Positions 31,976-42,980 of a stretch of DNA of 64,000 bases are shown here, one piece after another; within the stretch, counting starts at the first letter, position 1; each line of letters begins with the position of its first letter. The notes below the pieces were generated by a model, which was not told where the DNA came from, did not search any database, and worked only from the letters and a program-made list of their open reading frames with translations. Position numbers and translations under genes: made by a program. This DNA comes from Flectonema sp. DT1601 (taxonomy: Eukaryota; Euglenozoa; Diplonemea; Diplonemida; Diplonemidae): NCBI GenBank assembly GCA_964019425.1, contig OZ025828.1, forward strand, positions 558,001-622,000, in the 5' to 3' direction.

Positions 31976-33136
31976 ATGCCGTCGTTCCGACTAAGATGGC
32001 TGATTTTTGCTGCGATGATCTGCACGTTGTTGATGGTAGTTTTATTCAACAGTATGGTGGAACCAATGGTGCCACGAATTGCTCCTATTAGGAACGATGA
32101 TATTCGAGAAAAAAATAACCAAATAGCAACACGAAAAATAGTTCTACCGTATCCTAATGAAAATAATATACCTCCGCTGCCTTGTGGAGAGAATGACGTG
32201 TCGAAAGGTGAGTTGGGAACGTTTAGGTTTTGGGGAAAAGACATGAACAGCAGTTGGAGCTGCCCAACCGCAGGAATGAACAATCAAATGCAAATGTTGA
32301 TGTATTACCATAACTGTCAAAAAGCAAGAGGTGAACCAATCTTAAAATGGAAGGACATTTCTTGCTCACCAACCGGAGGAGTCCACAAAGACGGTGGTTC
32401 CTACGCCGTTGGTTCGTCCAGCTATAAATACACCTGGTTTCGTTGGAGTAGTATGTTTAATGTGAGCAATGGTGGAATATGTTTTTCAGATAATTACACG
32501 TGGTCAATGCATCCTTGGATTCGTGATTGCAAGCTGACTGATAACAGTTATAAAAAGTTTTATGGAACGGAAGCGTATTGGCAGCATAGACCAATGTTTA
32601 ATTTCCGACAGTCTTTTTATAATGAAGTCGAAAATTTTTTAAAACAAACTGGAATTGGAAAGCAACAATTTCTAGCAGTCCATCTAAGAAAAGGAGATTA
32701 TTCAAAATTTTGTGGGGAGATAACAAAAAACTATAAAAAATTGAGATTATCACACTGGCATTGGGCAAGAAAACGAGGAACACGCGACGTCTACAGCAAA
32801 CACATGGACACCTGTTCACCTTCTCATAATAAAGTCATAGCAGGTATTAATAAATTAGTTGCCATCCATAACTTAAAACACGTCGTCATGTCTACAACTC
32901 ACCCTGAATACCGTCCTGGAAATGTTGATTTCGAAAATTCTATAAATGCAACTGTGCATGCGTTTGATCCATCGGGTTATGAAATGTCAAAAGCTTCATT
33001 CACTGCGATCGATAGCATTATCTTAGCCAGAGCATCGCATAAACTACTGAACAGATATTCAACATTATCACTTACTGCTGTTGATCTTTCTGTTATTAAT
33101 AATTGGTTTGATAACGAAACGATGTGGTTTTGGTAA
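31976..33136 (+). CDS. Type II membrane O-fucosyltransferase-like glycosyltransferase
   Basis: Single-exon gene of 386 residues. Residues about 8-27 are a signal anchor after a short basic tail, giving a type II Golgi/ER topology. The luminal part has CPTAGMNNQMQMLMYY (95-110), resembling the Gly-x-Asn-Asn-Q substrate loop. FLAVHLRKGDYSKF (232-245) contains the His-x-Arg-x-Gly-Asp motif that binds GDP-fucose in POFUT/alpha-1,6-FucT folds. Near residue 340, FTAIDSIILARASHKLL resembles the family's closing motif. Several N-glycosylation sequons (for example Asn91) are present. The donor is most likely GDP-fucose; the acceptor is not predictable. The gene at 53640 encodes a diverged relative. 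The ATG lies directly after TTAG. Confidence 0.75.
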   Translation: MPSFRLRWLIFAAMICTLLMVVLFNSMVEPMVPRIAPIRNDDIREKNNQIATRKIVLPYPNENNIPPLPCGENDVSKGELGTFRFWGKDMNSSWSCPTAGMNNQMQMLMYYHNCQKARGEPILKWKDISCSPTGGVHKDGGSYAVGSSSYKYTWFRWSSMFNVSNGGICFSDNYTWSMHPWIRDCKLTDNSYKKFYGTEAYWQHRPMFNFRQSFYNEVENFLKQTGIGKQQFLAVHLRKGDYSKFCGEITKNYKKLRLSHWHWARKRGTRDVYSKHMDTCSPSHNKVIAGINKLVAIHNLKHVVMSTTHPEYRPGNVDFENSINATVHAFDPSGYEMSKASFTAIDSIILARASHKLLNRYSTLSLTAVDLSVINNWFDNETMWFW

Positions 33137-33159
33137 TCAAATCAACTCATTAATTTGAT
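33136..33159 (+). other. Inverted repeat overlapping the stop codon
   Basis: ATCAAAT (33136-33142, starting in the TAA) pairs perfectly over 7 bp with ATTTGAT (33153-33159); 10-nt loop. Confidence 0.45.
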
Positions 33160-33457
33160 GCGAATGCTAAACACAATAAATAGTTACATAATCAGATTAG
33201 TCACATGTTTTTAATATAATTTTTTCTCATGAAACTGTTGAGAGGTGGGTACCTTAACAGTTTAGTGACTTTCATATTTCTTTAAATTAGTACGTCTTTT
33301 CTTTCAGAAGAAGGATAAAACAAAAACACATAAAAAGTGTTTATGGAGTAACCTTTCTATTTGTTGTGAGTGTTGCAGTTTATTTTTATGTTATGTTTTA
33401 TATTTTTTAAACCAGGTTTTCGTGGTCCTTACCGGGTACTCGAACCCAGCCTACAAA
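33160..33457 (+). other. Intergenic region
   Basis: AT-rich spacer. TTTTTTAAACCAG at 33415 precedes the kinesin ATG by 42 bases and is the likely acceptor. No gene is seen. Confidence 0.55.
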
Positions 33458-36400
33458 ATGGCGACCAAGTGCAGTGTCTCTGTGTATGTCAGAGCTAGAC
33501 CAATCCTTAACAGAAGAGAAGAAGAAGAAGGAGGTGGTGGAACATGCCTAAGTATAAAAGGAAAAGGAACTACTATTTGGGATCCAACTGACACTTCAAA
33601 AAAGAGAACTTTTGGATTTGATAGGAGTTTCAATTCTTTAACACGTGAAGTTGAAGACTTTGCCAGCCAACAACATATTTATGAGATAGTCGGTGTTCCT
33701 TCTTTAGATCAAGCAATGAAGGGATACAACACAACTATTTTTGCCTATGGTCAGACTGGTTCTGGAAAGACCTACACGATGATGGGACATGAAAGTTTAA
33801 ACAAAGGAAAGGGCAACACCAACCCTGAAGACTTACATGAGGAGACTGGTGTAATCCCAAGATTCTGTGTTGATCTATTCGATCGTATTTCTAACCAGCA
33901 ACAGGGATCTGTAACAGTCTCTCACAGAGTTGAATCTGTCTACTATGAAATCTATAACGATAAGGTTCACGATTTACTTGACAGCAGCTCATCAAAGACT
34001 TACAAAGTTAGAGAACATCCAAAACTAGGACCATACGTTGAAGGACTTCAACATTGTCAAGTTAAAAACTATACCGACGTTAACAGACTTCTAAAGAGAG
34101 GAGCTAGAGATAGACACACAGCAAAAACATCGATGAACGATGTCTCTTCAAGATCGCACGCAGTGTTGGAATTGGTTCTCACAACTAGCAAGTTCGATCC
34201 CCAGACAGGTGATTTATCAGAGACAAATTCTCGAATTGCCCTGGTCGATTTGGCGGGATCAGAACGTCAGACAACTGCAAAAACTGAAGGAGAACGTCTC
34301 CGTGAAGGTTCATCAATCAATAAGGGTCTTCTTTCACTTGGTAACGTAATTGAAGCTCTTGCTTCAAACACTGAAGGGAAATCAAAGAAACATCAGCGTT
34401 TTGTTCAATACAGAGACTCCACTCTAACTTGGCTTCTAAAAGAAGCACTTGGAGGAAACTCTCGCACTGCTATGGTATGCAATAACATTAATTAGTATTA
34501 TGTCAATACTTTTATAAAACATAATAATAAAAACCACAATACAGCTTGCCACTCTTTCTCCATCAGCTCTCAATTATGAAGAAACCCTTTCAAGTATGAA
34601 AACTTATTATTTTAGTGTTCCTTTTTCTTAATAATGGGTGTAGTTAACAAAAAAAAAAAAAATAAATAAAAACCAGCTTTGAAATATGCTGATCGTGCTA
34701 AGAAGATTCAGAATGCTGTGTCCGTAAACAAAGATTCAAAGAAACAAGTCATCTTCCAGCTTAGAGAGGAGATTAGACTTTTGAAAGAGGAAATAGAAAC
34801 AATGAGAACTGATGGTGCTGCGTCACCAGTATCAGGATATCACCCTGCGAATATCAGAGATGTTAGGGTTTGGAGAGAGGATCCTTACCTGCTTCAAATC
34901 GATCCACTACCAGCACTTAATGATGCAATTCTGTATTGGATTGAAGGAGCTCAAACTTGTTATATTAGTAGTACTGACGCTACTGGTGAGTCTGCTGTTC
35001 TACTTGAGGATGCCTCTCCAGATGCTCCTTTTACAACAGCTGACTTTACCGTTAAGCTTCCAAAATCAAAGGGTGTCTTACCTCATCATGTTCTTCTTGT
35101 TAAAGAATCAGACCATGTTAAGTTAATACCGACAAACGGTTCTGCTTATGATGGAAAACTCGTGAATGCCACTCCTCGCAGTGATGATGGCAAGGGAAAC
35201 ACACTCGTTGATGGTATTCAAGTATTCGGTGAAGAGAAATTAATGAGCGGCTCCCATCTAACAATTGGTGAGTTTGAGTTCATCTATGTTGATACCGCAA
35301 ATGTTTCTGACTGCGTTAGATTCATGCACAGAATTAACAAATTGGAGCGAGCAAAGAAGGAAACAGAACGTCAACAACATGTCACTGCTAAAAAGGTCCA
35401 AGATATCTTAATTGGAAGTGGTGTAGAAGCATCACAGCTACCATCAGAACAAGAAATCATGGCAACAATTGGTAGAGAAGGTGATCAGATACTAGGTCGT
35501 GGAGCAGAAGGACCACAAGTATATGTCTGGCATGGAGACTCAGAATCGGGTCAATGGAACACCGTCGATCAGGACAACGCAGAAATCGCAGCAGCAGCTC
35601 TAGTCGACAAGAAGAAACAAGAAGCTGAATGTTGTCGTCGTCTAGCAACGCTCGTCTCTGGAACTGTTAAGATTGATACATTGCTTTCGGAAGCAGATTT
35701 GCCTAGCAAACCTCCAACTGATGAAGCTGGACCATTCCTTGTTAGAACAAAGGATGGATTAAAGGTTGTTCAATATGATACTATTACAAAGAAATGGGAA
35801 CCAGTCTCAGAACCTGTAGCAGAATTAACAGCTCGTAACATAGTCGATACTATTGAACGCAATGAACGTAAGGAACAGGCAAATAAATTCGAACAAGAAA
35901 TGCAAGACAAGGTAACCGACCTCGACCAGGCAAAAAGAGAGCTGACAGAAAATCAGGCAAACCATGAGAGGGAAACTGAGAAGCTCAAAAAGCAACTTCA
36001 AGACCGTCTCTTCCGCGAGGAAGAACTTAAAAAGCAACTCCAAGACAAAGAAAAGTTACTACACACTCACAAGACTACAGCAATGGCTGAAAGGTATCAA
36101 CTCACAGAAAGAATTGATACCCTCGTTGAAGAGTATGAAGAAAGACTTCACATCGGAGAACGTACTATTCAGAATTTAGAAAGCGAGTATTCAAATGCCA
36201 AGTACGAGTGGCGTAAGAATGAAACACTACTTGATGCCACAACCAGCGCAAAGCAAAAAGCGTTAGAAGCAAACACCAAACTCCGTGAGGAGCTACAACT
36301 GAGTAACCAAGAAACTCAACAAATTCGCCAAGACTTCGAGTCACAGAGAGAAACTCTTAGTGACAAGGACGTATTAATTGAAAAGTTGCAGAAGGCCGTT

Positions 36401-37756
36401 CACGAAGCGGAACAACTTCGCAGAGAGTCGGCTTCCGATGAAATCCAACAGATTCAGGTACTTCTAGATAAGAAGGATGCTAACTTACAAACCATTACAG
36501 AAGAAAAAGAACAGATTGATGGTAACCTCAGAAGGCTATCAAAACTTTACCTTGCACTCCAAGACGAATTAAAAGAACAACAATCTCGATTAGTTGAGTA
36601 TCGCGAGCAAATGGAAACCGAACAAGAAGCTGCCAGACATGAACAAGACAAGGCGGCACACTTAACTGTTGACGTTGACAAGCTCGCTAGTGAAAAGACT
36701 GAATTGGCGAATAAGATAAAAGCAATGCAAAATGATCCTAAGAAAAAGGAGGCAGAGACCAAGAGAAAGGCTGAGAATGAGATGCTCAAACAACGTCTTG
36801 AAACACTCGAACAAGAGAGAAAGCAGGCTGAGGGAAGTCGTAACTACGCAGAGCAAGCTATTCGTGGGGAGAAACAACGCAACTACGACTTACAACAGCG
36901 AGTTAAAGAAACTACAAAGCAATACCAAACTATGAAAGAAGCTTATGACACTGCCAATGAAAGATACAATGCAGCCAAATCTCAAATGCAAGCACAAAAA
37001 GAGGACCTCACCAGTGCAAAGAATCAGCTGAAACAGATCACACAAGCACCAGGTTTCGTAACCCAAGCGGAACAGGGTAGACGTGATCTTGATTTATCTA
37101 TTCAATTGGAGATGGTTCGTGAAGAGAATGTTCGTCTTCAACAGCGTGCAGCTGATCTCAGAATGCTTCACGAGAGATCAACTGATCACGCTAAGCAATT
37201 GTCAAAGGACAAGTCTGACTTAGAATCGGTTCAAAAGAAGACGAAGAGGAAGTTAGCTGACAAAGAAGAAGAACTAAACGCCATGACCAGTAGAGTAGAA
37301 AGACTTCGTGAATTGAATAATCATCTAAGACAAGATGCTCCTAAAAAGAAGGGTAACGACGAGCCACCACAGAGTGGTCGTAATACGAACCCTTATGGAA
37401 CTGGACATGCGCCTACCCCACGAAGAGTTGGTACGCAAGGAGGTTCTCGTAAGAGAAGTGTTTCGAATGATGTAAAGGCACCTAACTACGCCAGACCAAC
37501 TGGAGCATGGATGGCAAGAGATGACCAAGTTCCTGGAACAGTTGCTCCTGATCTCGCCAAAACGCTTCCAGCAAAGGCAAGAGGACCATCACCAGCAAAG
37601 GGAACTCCAAGAAAGGGACGCAGCAAAAAATCTGCCCCAAGCCCTGCTGCCGGAACTCTTTCTAACACAGCTGGTGGCAATGGTATTTCACCTCCTTCAC
37701 TGGGGATATCACCTCGCCTCGCTATTAAGAGATCTATCAGTGAAGGTCCAAAGTGA
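33458..37756 (+). CDS. Kinesin with FHA-like region (kinesin-3-type architecture)
   Basis: Exons 33458..34474, 34545..34593 and 34677..37756 give 1381 residues. The N-terminal motor has the P-loop GQTGSGKT at 98-105, switch I NDVSSRSHAV, and switch II LVDLAGSE near 262. Splicing rebuilds the motor's C-terminal signature as LATLSPSALNYEETLSTLKYA, where the third intron border falls inside a codon. Residues about 430-560 open with DPLPALNDAILYW and read like the FHA domain of kinesin-3 (Unc104/KIF1) motors. A coiled coil covers about 745-1240, then a basic, Pro/Ser-rich tail with no PH domain. It is likely a plus-end-directed transport or flagellar motor. Introns are 70 nt (GTATGC...CACAATACAG) and 83 nt (GTATGA...AAAAACCAG). 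An in-frame GTG at 33422 is rejected as a start because the ATG follows the acceptor. Confidence 0.93.
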
Positions 37757-37806
37757 TGACTATAAAAGATAAATCTCTTTATGGTTTGAGATTTAATTGG
37801 TGTCAT
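37756..37806 (+). other. Nested stop-proximal hairpin after kinesin
   Basis: ATGAC (37756-37760, starting in the TGA) pairs with GTCAT (37802-37806) and encloses a perfect 8-bp stem TAAATCTC (37770-37777)/GAGATTTA (37788-37795) with a 10-nt loop. Confidence 0.45.
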
Positions 37807-37904
37807 GCTTCTCTGGTTGATGAGTGCAATACAACAGCTTACCACAATCACGATGGAAACTCTCAAGTTGTGGTAATGTAAAAAAGAGATAGAGAGAGAG
37901 AAGG

Positions 37905-37937
<33 letters not shown>
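37905..37937 (+). repeat. Poly(A) tract, 33 nt
   Basis: A33 following a short GA-repeat (AGAGAGAGAGAAGG). Confidence 0.85.
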
Positions 37938-37939
<2 letters not shown>

Positions 37940-39973
37940 AAAAAAAGTCAAAATGAATTTCTGTGTGTTTTTACTATTCCCGTAAACAAGGAAATTGTGC
38001 GAATTAAAAAAATAAAGATAAAAAAATTAAAAAAATTTGCGAATTGTTTGTGCGAGAATAGTGGGGTTTTTCTAACCCTTTTTTTTTTTTTTTTTTTTTT
38101 AGAACAAAAAAAAGGGGGGGGAAAGGGAAAAAAGAAACCGAAAGAGGAAAAAAAAAAAAAAAGAAGAAACCGATTTCCTTTGTGCGATCCAAACGTTTAC
38201 CAACAGACAGCTCCGTCTTTTCTTCTTCCGTGTTAGCGTTCCTTGGAGAAGGGCTCTTCTAATCCTACGATCTCTGTTTTCGTCGATCAAGCCTCGATAC
38301 AGAGATAACAGTGAAGGGTTAGGATGTGTGTGCGATTATTACTTTTCTTATATACTGATATTACCTTTCTTTTTCCATTCTCATTTTTCCGCTTTGTATT
38401 AACAACAAATTGGGCTGTAGATCTCTTTATTGTTGAGGTTCTATTTTCCCAATCCATTTTGCTTGGGTACCTCTCAAGGTTGCTTGATTATATTACAGCT
38501 GTGTCCCTGTTTTTTTTTCCTCCTTTTTTTTTTTTAAAGGGGTATCTTTCACTTTAAAAAAAAACCAGAACATTTCCTGTCTTCTCCCGTTACCGTTATT
38601 TTTTGAATATAATTAAAAAAAGCAATCGCTAATAACAACGCGCGGCGATTTATGAATTATTTCATTATTGTTATTGTTTTTTTTTATTTTTTTGAAACTA
38701 GCTAAGTGTTTATTCCCTCTCCCCTCCATTGATAATACAGTATCAATTTATCCCTTTTTAATTTTATTTATTTGAGCACTCACCGTGTTGCATCGGAATT
38801 CAGATTTTCTGTTGCTGAAGAAATCCTGTTGTGAATTACGTTAGTTTCCTTCCTGTTGGGGGAAGACGAAACCAACACAGCAACTTGGATTGTAGCTTCT
38901 ATGGTATTCTGCCCTTGCCCAGGGAGTCACGCCTTGTTTTTTTCTTTGTTTGTTTCTTTGTTTGTGGCCGTTATTTCTCCCTAATAAGATTCTGTTGCTT
39001 TTATGTAGCTGCAGAGGCGAACTTTTGATTGAGTAAAAATAAAAAATAAAAAAAAGATTTTTCTTTTTTTTTTTTTTTTTTTTTGGGGGGGGGGAGAGGG
39101 GGCAGTGTATTTATTTTTTTTGTTGATGAAATTGTTATATAGTGTGTGCTTCATAAAAAAAACATCATCCTAATGTAGCACTTCGTACCGCTATTAGTAA
39201 ATAATTTTAGAGTGTTGCGATTCTGCCACTAGAGAGACAACGAAAGTAACGGAGAACACTAGCTTCGTGAGTAGGAAAGACGACGTTGCTCTCGTTTGTG
39301 TTTCCCATGCTTAACAAAATCCTTTATTGGTTTGCACTCTTCCATTTTATAACGTAATGTCCTCTAAAAGCCCATGATGGACTATTTTTTATACAAAATA
39401 GAAAAAAAAAAAGAAAATTAAAACGATGCAAGGGAACTACCCGATGCATTTTAGCGTTTTATTCCATTCTACAAACGATACTTAGGATCCCTTTTTTTTT
39501 ATCCAAGTCCCCCCTCATTTTTTTATTTTCGGTTTAGATTTGGTACCGGTATTAATTTTCTCTTTCTATATATTTTCCAAAGGAAAAGCGTTACGCTACT
39601 ACTGGTCAGCATTGACTTCTTCAGCTACCTAGAGGGGAAAAAAAAGAAAGAAGAAACGTGAGGCCAAAGACAAGATAGCCTTCTCTTCACAAAGGTAAGC
39701 AACTATGGTTTGTCTCCATGGGAGGCAGGAAAAAAGAGCTACCTTTGCTGGCAGCAGAAGCTTTACAAACGAGCCTACGGTCAAAGAGAGAAGCAAAGAA
39801 GCGTTGAGGGAAAAAGAAGAAGGAAAAAAAAAAAAAAATAAGCAGCTGGTCACAGTTTTCTTATTATTGAAAACTGCTCTCGAGTACCAAAGGTCCCTTA
39901 CCCACCCAACAACACCCTCCAACAGCACAATCCGCTATATTAATTTAGTTGTATATGCACAAAGAGACTCGGA

Positions 39974-39978
<5 letters not shown>

Positions 39979-40009
<31 letters not shown>
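39979..40009 (+). repeat. Poly(A) tract, 31 nt
   Basis: A31 upstream of the CSN7 gene. Confidence 0.85.
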
Positions 40010-40011
<2 letters not shown>

Positions 40012-40171
40012 TTTCAAAAGAAAGAAATACATGAAACCAAACTCTACTCAAGAGATAACCCATGAATTCTTTTTTATTGATTCTTTCATTCCCATCGTAC
40101 TGATTGTTATTTTCTGAACACAGGAATTCCTCATGCTAAGTGAACGAAATTGACTCGAGACACTTAAATAC

Positions 40172-40187
40172 ATAACTTTTTCTCTAG
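40172..40187 (+). other. Putative spliced-leader acceptor before CSN7
   Basis: ATAACTTTTTCTCTAG ends at 40187, 24 bases before the ATG. Confidence 0.5.
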
Positions 40188-40211
40188 AAAATAAAACTCC
40201 AAAATACAACA

Positions 40212-41109
40212 ATGACGGACTTAAGTTTTTATGTTACAATGGCTAAGGCATCCAAGGGAAGAGCAACAGCTCAAGTAATATTTGAAGCATTGTCCTCACC
40301 AAATGTATTTGTCTTTGGTGAATTGTTAGATGTTCCTTCTGTTGCCGAACTCAAAGGAAATACTGAATGTGGAGCTGCTTATGAGTTGTTAAAAATCTTT
40401 GGGCATGAGACGTACCTCTCATACCACTCACGGAAAGGTGAGTTGGGTGACCTTACTAAGGAACAAGCAAACAAACTTAAACAACTCACAATTATATCGT
40501 TGGCAACGAGATCAAGGCATTTAAAGTACGAAGACCTAATGCGTGAATTAAACGTTTCTGATATTAGGACACTTGAGGACATTGTAATCGAAGCAATAAC
40601 AAATGATTTAATAAAAGGAAAACTTGACCAAGCAGCCAGATGTATGGAAGTTTACGACGTAATTGGAAGAGATGTTAAAAAAGATGATGTTGATTCTATG
40701 CTTGCTGTACTCGATAAATGGCATGAAACCTCATCTCTGATGATTAGCAAGTTAGACGACATGATGACCGACGGTAAGAACGTTGCTGTATCTGCACGGG
40801 TATGTACTCTTCTCACTTTTTTTTTTTTTTTTTTTTAAATCTCCGAGTCCATCACATCACATAGGAAACAAAAAAAAAATATAACAGAAACACGATGCTG
40901 CCATTCGCGACAAAATAGCCGCGCAAATAAAAAAACACATCCCAGAATCGTCGGGGATCGAGCTCAGTGCTACTGATCTTGGTATGTTAGTATAATCCTG
41001 TTCTAATCAACTACAGTGCGCAGCTACATTTATACAAAACCTAAACTAACAACAAACAGCACAACTGGTTAATGACGCTCACGGAAAGCGTAAAGAAGGC
41101 AAATGGTAG
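40212..41109 (+). CDS. COPS7: COP9 signalosome subunit 7
   Basis: Exons 40212..40799, 40888..40981 and 41060..41109 give 243 residues, close to human COPS7A/B. Diagnostic segments are SSPNVFVFGELLDVPSVAEL (human: APGVYVFGELLDMPNVREL), the helix KEQANKLKQLTIISLATR, and RTLEDIVIEAITNDLIKGKL, which is the winged-helix part of the PCI domain. Splicing adds a basic helix (KHDAAIRDKIAAQIKKHIP) and a lysine-rich end. CSN7 is a scaffold subunit of the COP9 signalosome, which removes NEDD8 from cullin ubiquitin ligases. The introns are 88 nt (GTATGT...ATATAACAG) and 78 nt (GTATGT...ACTAACAACAAACAG). The second carries a textbook ACTAAC branch-point sequence only a few bases from the AG. Confidence 0.93.
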
Positions 41110-41561
41110 GAAGGCTTCTACTTCAAGTGCTGCTGTTTTTTTTAATATAAAATATAACAGACCACAATAGTCGGCCTCTTAAAGACTTTGTTCCGGAATT
41201 ACACCGCCGGGGCTATTATTATTTATTTCTGTTTTGATATGTTTCAATGACGTTTCTAGCTGCGGCTGCCAGATGCATCCCGCTCATCGCGATATTCCAA
41301 ATTAGGACTACCCAAACCCCACCTTGATTAGGCGAAAATAATTGAAAAAGTGTAAAACAGGTTTCCTGCACCGTCCCTATCCCTTCATGCTTTTGTGCAG
41401 GCTTGGCTTGGCACACCTTTTCTTTTTCAATTATACGATGTCAGTTAATTATATATTTTAAGTACAGGAGAGGGTTGTGACTTTTACTTCTGGTTGTCTC
41501 TTTAGTCGTTAGTTCAGTAAAGCTTATTTTCGACAGCTAAGCTAAAAAGAAACCCCTGAAC
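41110..41561 (+). other. Intergenic region
   Basis: Spacer of fairly normal complexity. GTTGTCTCTTTAG at 41505 is the likely acceptor for the next gene. No gene is seen. Confidence 0.6.
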
Positions 41562-42049
41562 ATGGTTAACGAAGCAGCAGGAAAGCAGGAAATGGAAGAT
41601 CTAAAAGAAAGAAAGGAGGGAGTTTTGGAAAGACAGCGTGAGAGAAAGCAAAGTCAGCATGATGCTCACGCAGCGGGGTTACCGCCTGGTGCATATGGAC
41701 GGAAATCGGTAACCCATTCGCCAGCGACGAGTCCGAAAGGGTCTCCGTTAGACTCACCCGGAATAGATGCGTTGGTGGCAGCCAAGTCTGAGAAGCTCTC
41801 TGGAATCTTGTTATTAAATAACTGCCTGGAAAGTTCAAAATTCAACAGCTCTGGAGGTTCGGCCTCTGGTGCTGGTCGCGCCGCAGCACTTCACATCCTC
41901 CAAGACGCAATGACTAACGGAGATGAGGAGGTATGATATTAGTATTTTATTATTATTTTTTTTTTGACTGCTGTTTGCGACTCTCATGTAACAAAATACA
42001 ACAGACGAAATCTCCTGGACTCACGCCTCTTATAGCAGCAGCTGAGTAG
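41562..42049 (+). CDS. Hypothetical small protein
   Basis: Exons 41562..41930 and 42005..42049 give 137 residues. Residues 1-35 are a highly charged helix (Glu/Lys/Arg, for example KQEMEDLKERKEGVLERQRE). Residues 36-75 are Pro/Ser/Gly-rich with repeated SP pairs (SPATSPKGSPLDSPG), suggestive of phosphorylation sites. The C-terminal half is Ala/Ser/Gly-rich with a short helix. Splicing adds TKSPGLTPLIAAAE. The intron is 74 nt, starts GTATGA and ends AATACAACAG, a good match to other introns here, which supports the gene. I recognise no family, and no membrane segment or catalytic motif is visible. Confidence 0.65.
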
Positions 42050-42980
42050 TCAACTTATGCAATCCTTGAGATGGTTTTCTTTTTTTTGTGAATATTGCCC
42101 TTTTCTTTGTTCCCCACCTCTTATTCTCATTGTTTTATTTACACCGGCGAAAGCCTTGCTTATTGTTGATTGCATGATCAAAAAAAAAAAAAAAAAAAAA
42201 GGAGAACCAAATAAAATGATATTATTTAGTACTATTTTTTTCCCCGCAAGTTTTTTTTAATTTATATGGATTAAAAAAAAAAAAGCAGTCAAAAAAAAGT
42301 TAGAATGTGTGTGCGGTTAACGAAAGTTACTCTTATCATCGCAAATTCAGTCTCCCACCCGGACTTTCCGAATCCTATTCACTTCCCTCCTTCAAACCGA
42401 ATTTCCGTCAAATGACTTTACAGTTAATTGCTAACGGAAAGTTCTACGTATGCTGGTTGCTCGAACAGGTGCAAGCAAGTTGGTCTTCGGCAACGACTTT
42501 AACACGTTAATGGTGTTCTACAATAGATCACTAAGAAGAAAGACAATCGGTCATTTTTTTTTTTTTTTTTTCCTTCTGACTGGGGGGGGGGGGAGACAAT
42601 AAAACTCATTGTAGGAAATTCTGGGACAAATTCACACCTTGTCACCAAACATTGAATCCCTCGTGTAAAGTATATCTGATTACTATCAGAGTTTGTTAGC
42701 TTGTTGCCGTACTCGTTTATTGAATTGTGAAATATTTCTTACATGTCCTCCCCGTTCTGCTGTTTTGCTTTCAGAAAAAAAAAAAGAAAAAAATCAACTG
42801 ACCAGAGTTGCCCTATTATTTTCTTTAAAAAGCTATTTTAGCTGGAGAGGGTCCTGTCAACTTCCCCATTTTCCAGATAATGGGGTTTTATTTATTATTT
42901 CCTCCTGGATACCCTTGAGTACATTATTAAAGAAAAGAACGTATCATTAACTTTTTTTCTTAAAGTAGTGGTAAGCAAAT
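42050..42980 (+). other. Intergenic region with possible hairpin RNA
   Basis: Mostly AT-rich, but 42300-42520 has normal complexity and folds locally: GAA-TTTCCGT (42399-42408) pairs with ACGGAAA-g-TTC (42434-42444) and encloses TGACT/AGTTA; TTGCT/AGCAA (42457-42478) follows. CTTTTTTTCTTAAAG at 42965 is the likely acceptor for the next gene. Confidence 0.4.

Larger units (their letters stand above)
37807..40211 (+). other. Intergenic region
   Basis: 2.4 kb of AT-rich spacer with several long poly(A)/poly(T) tracts and short ORFs made of Phe/Lys runs. No gene was recognised on either strand. Confidence 0.6.

Noticed and set aside
33422-33457. In-frame GTG start of the kinesin gene
   Set aside because: It sits just after the AG and is not an ATG; the first ATG at 33458 opens directly on the motor domain.
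42307-42510. 67-codon ORF starting with a non-ATG codon
   Set aside because: The DNA here folds into hairpins, the start codon is GTG, and the peptide has no recognisable features.
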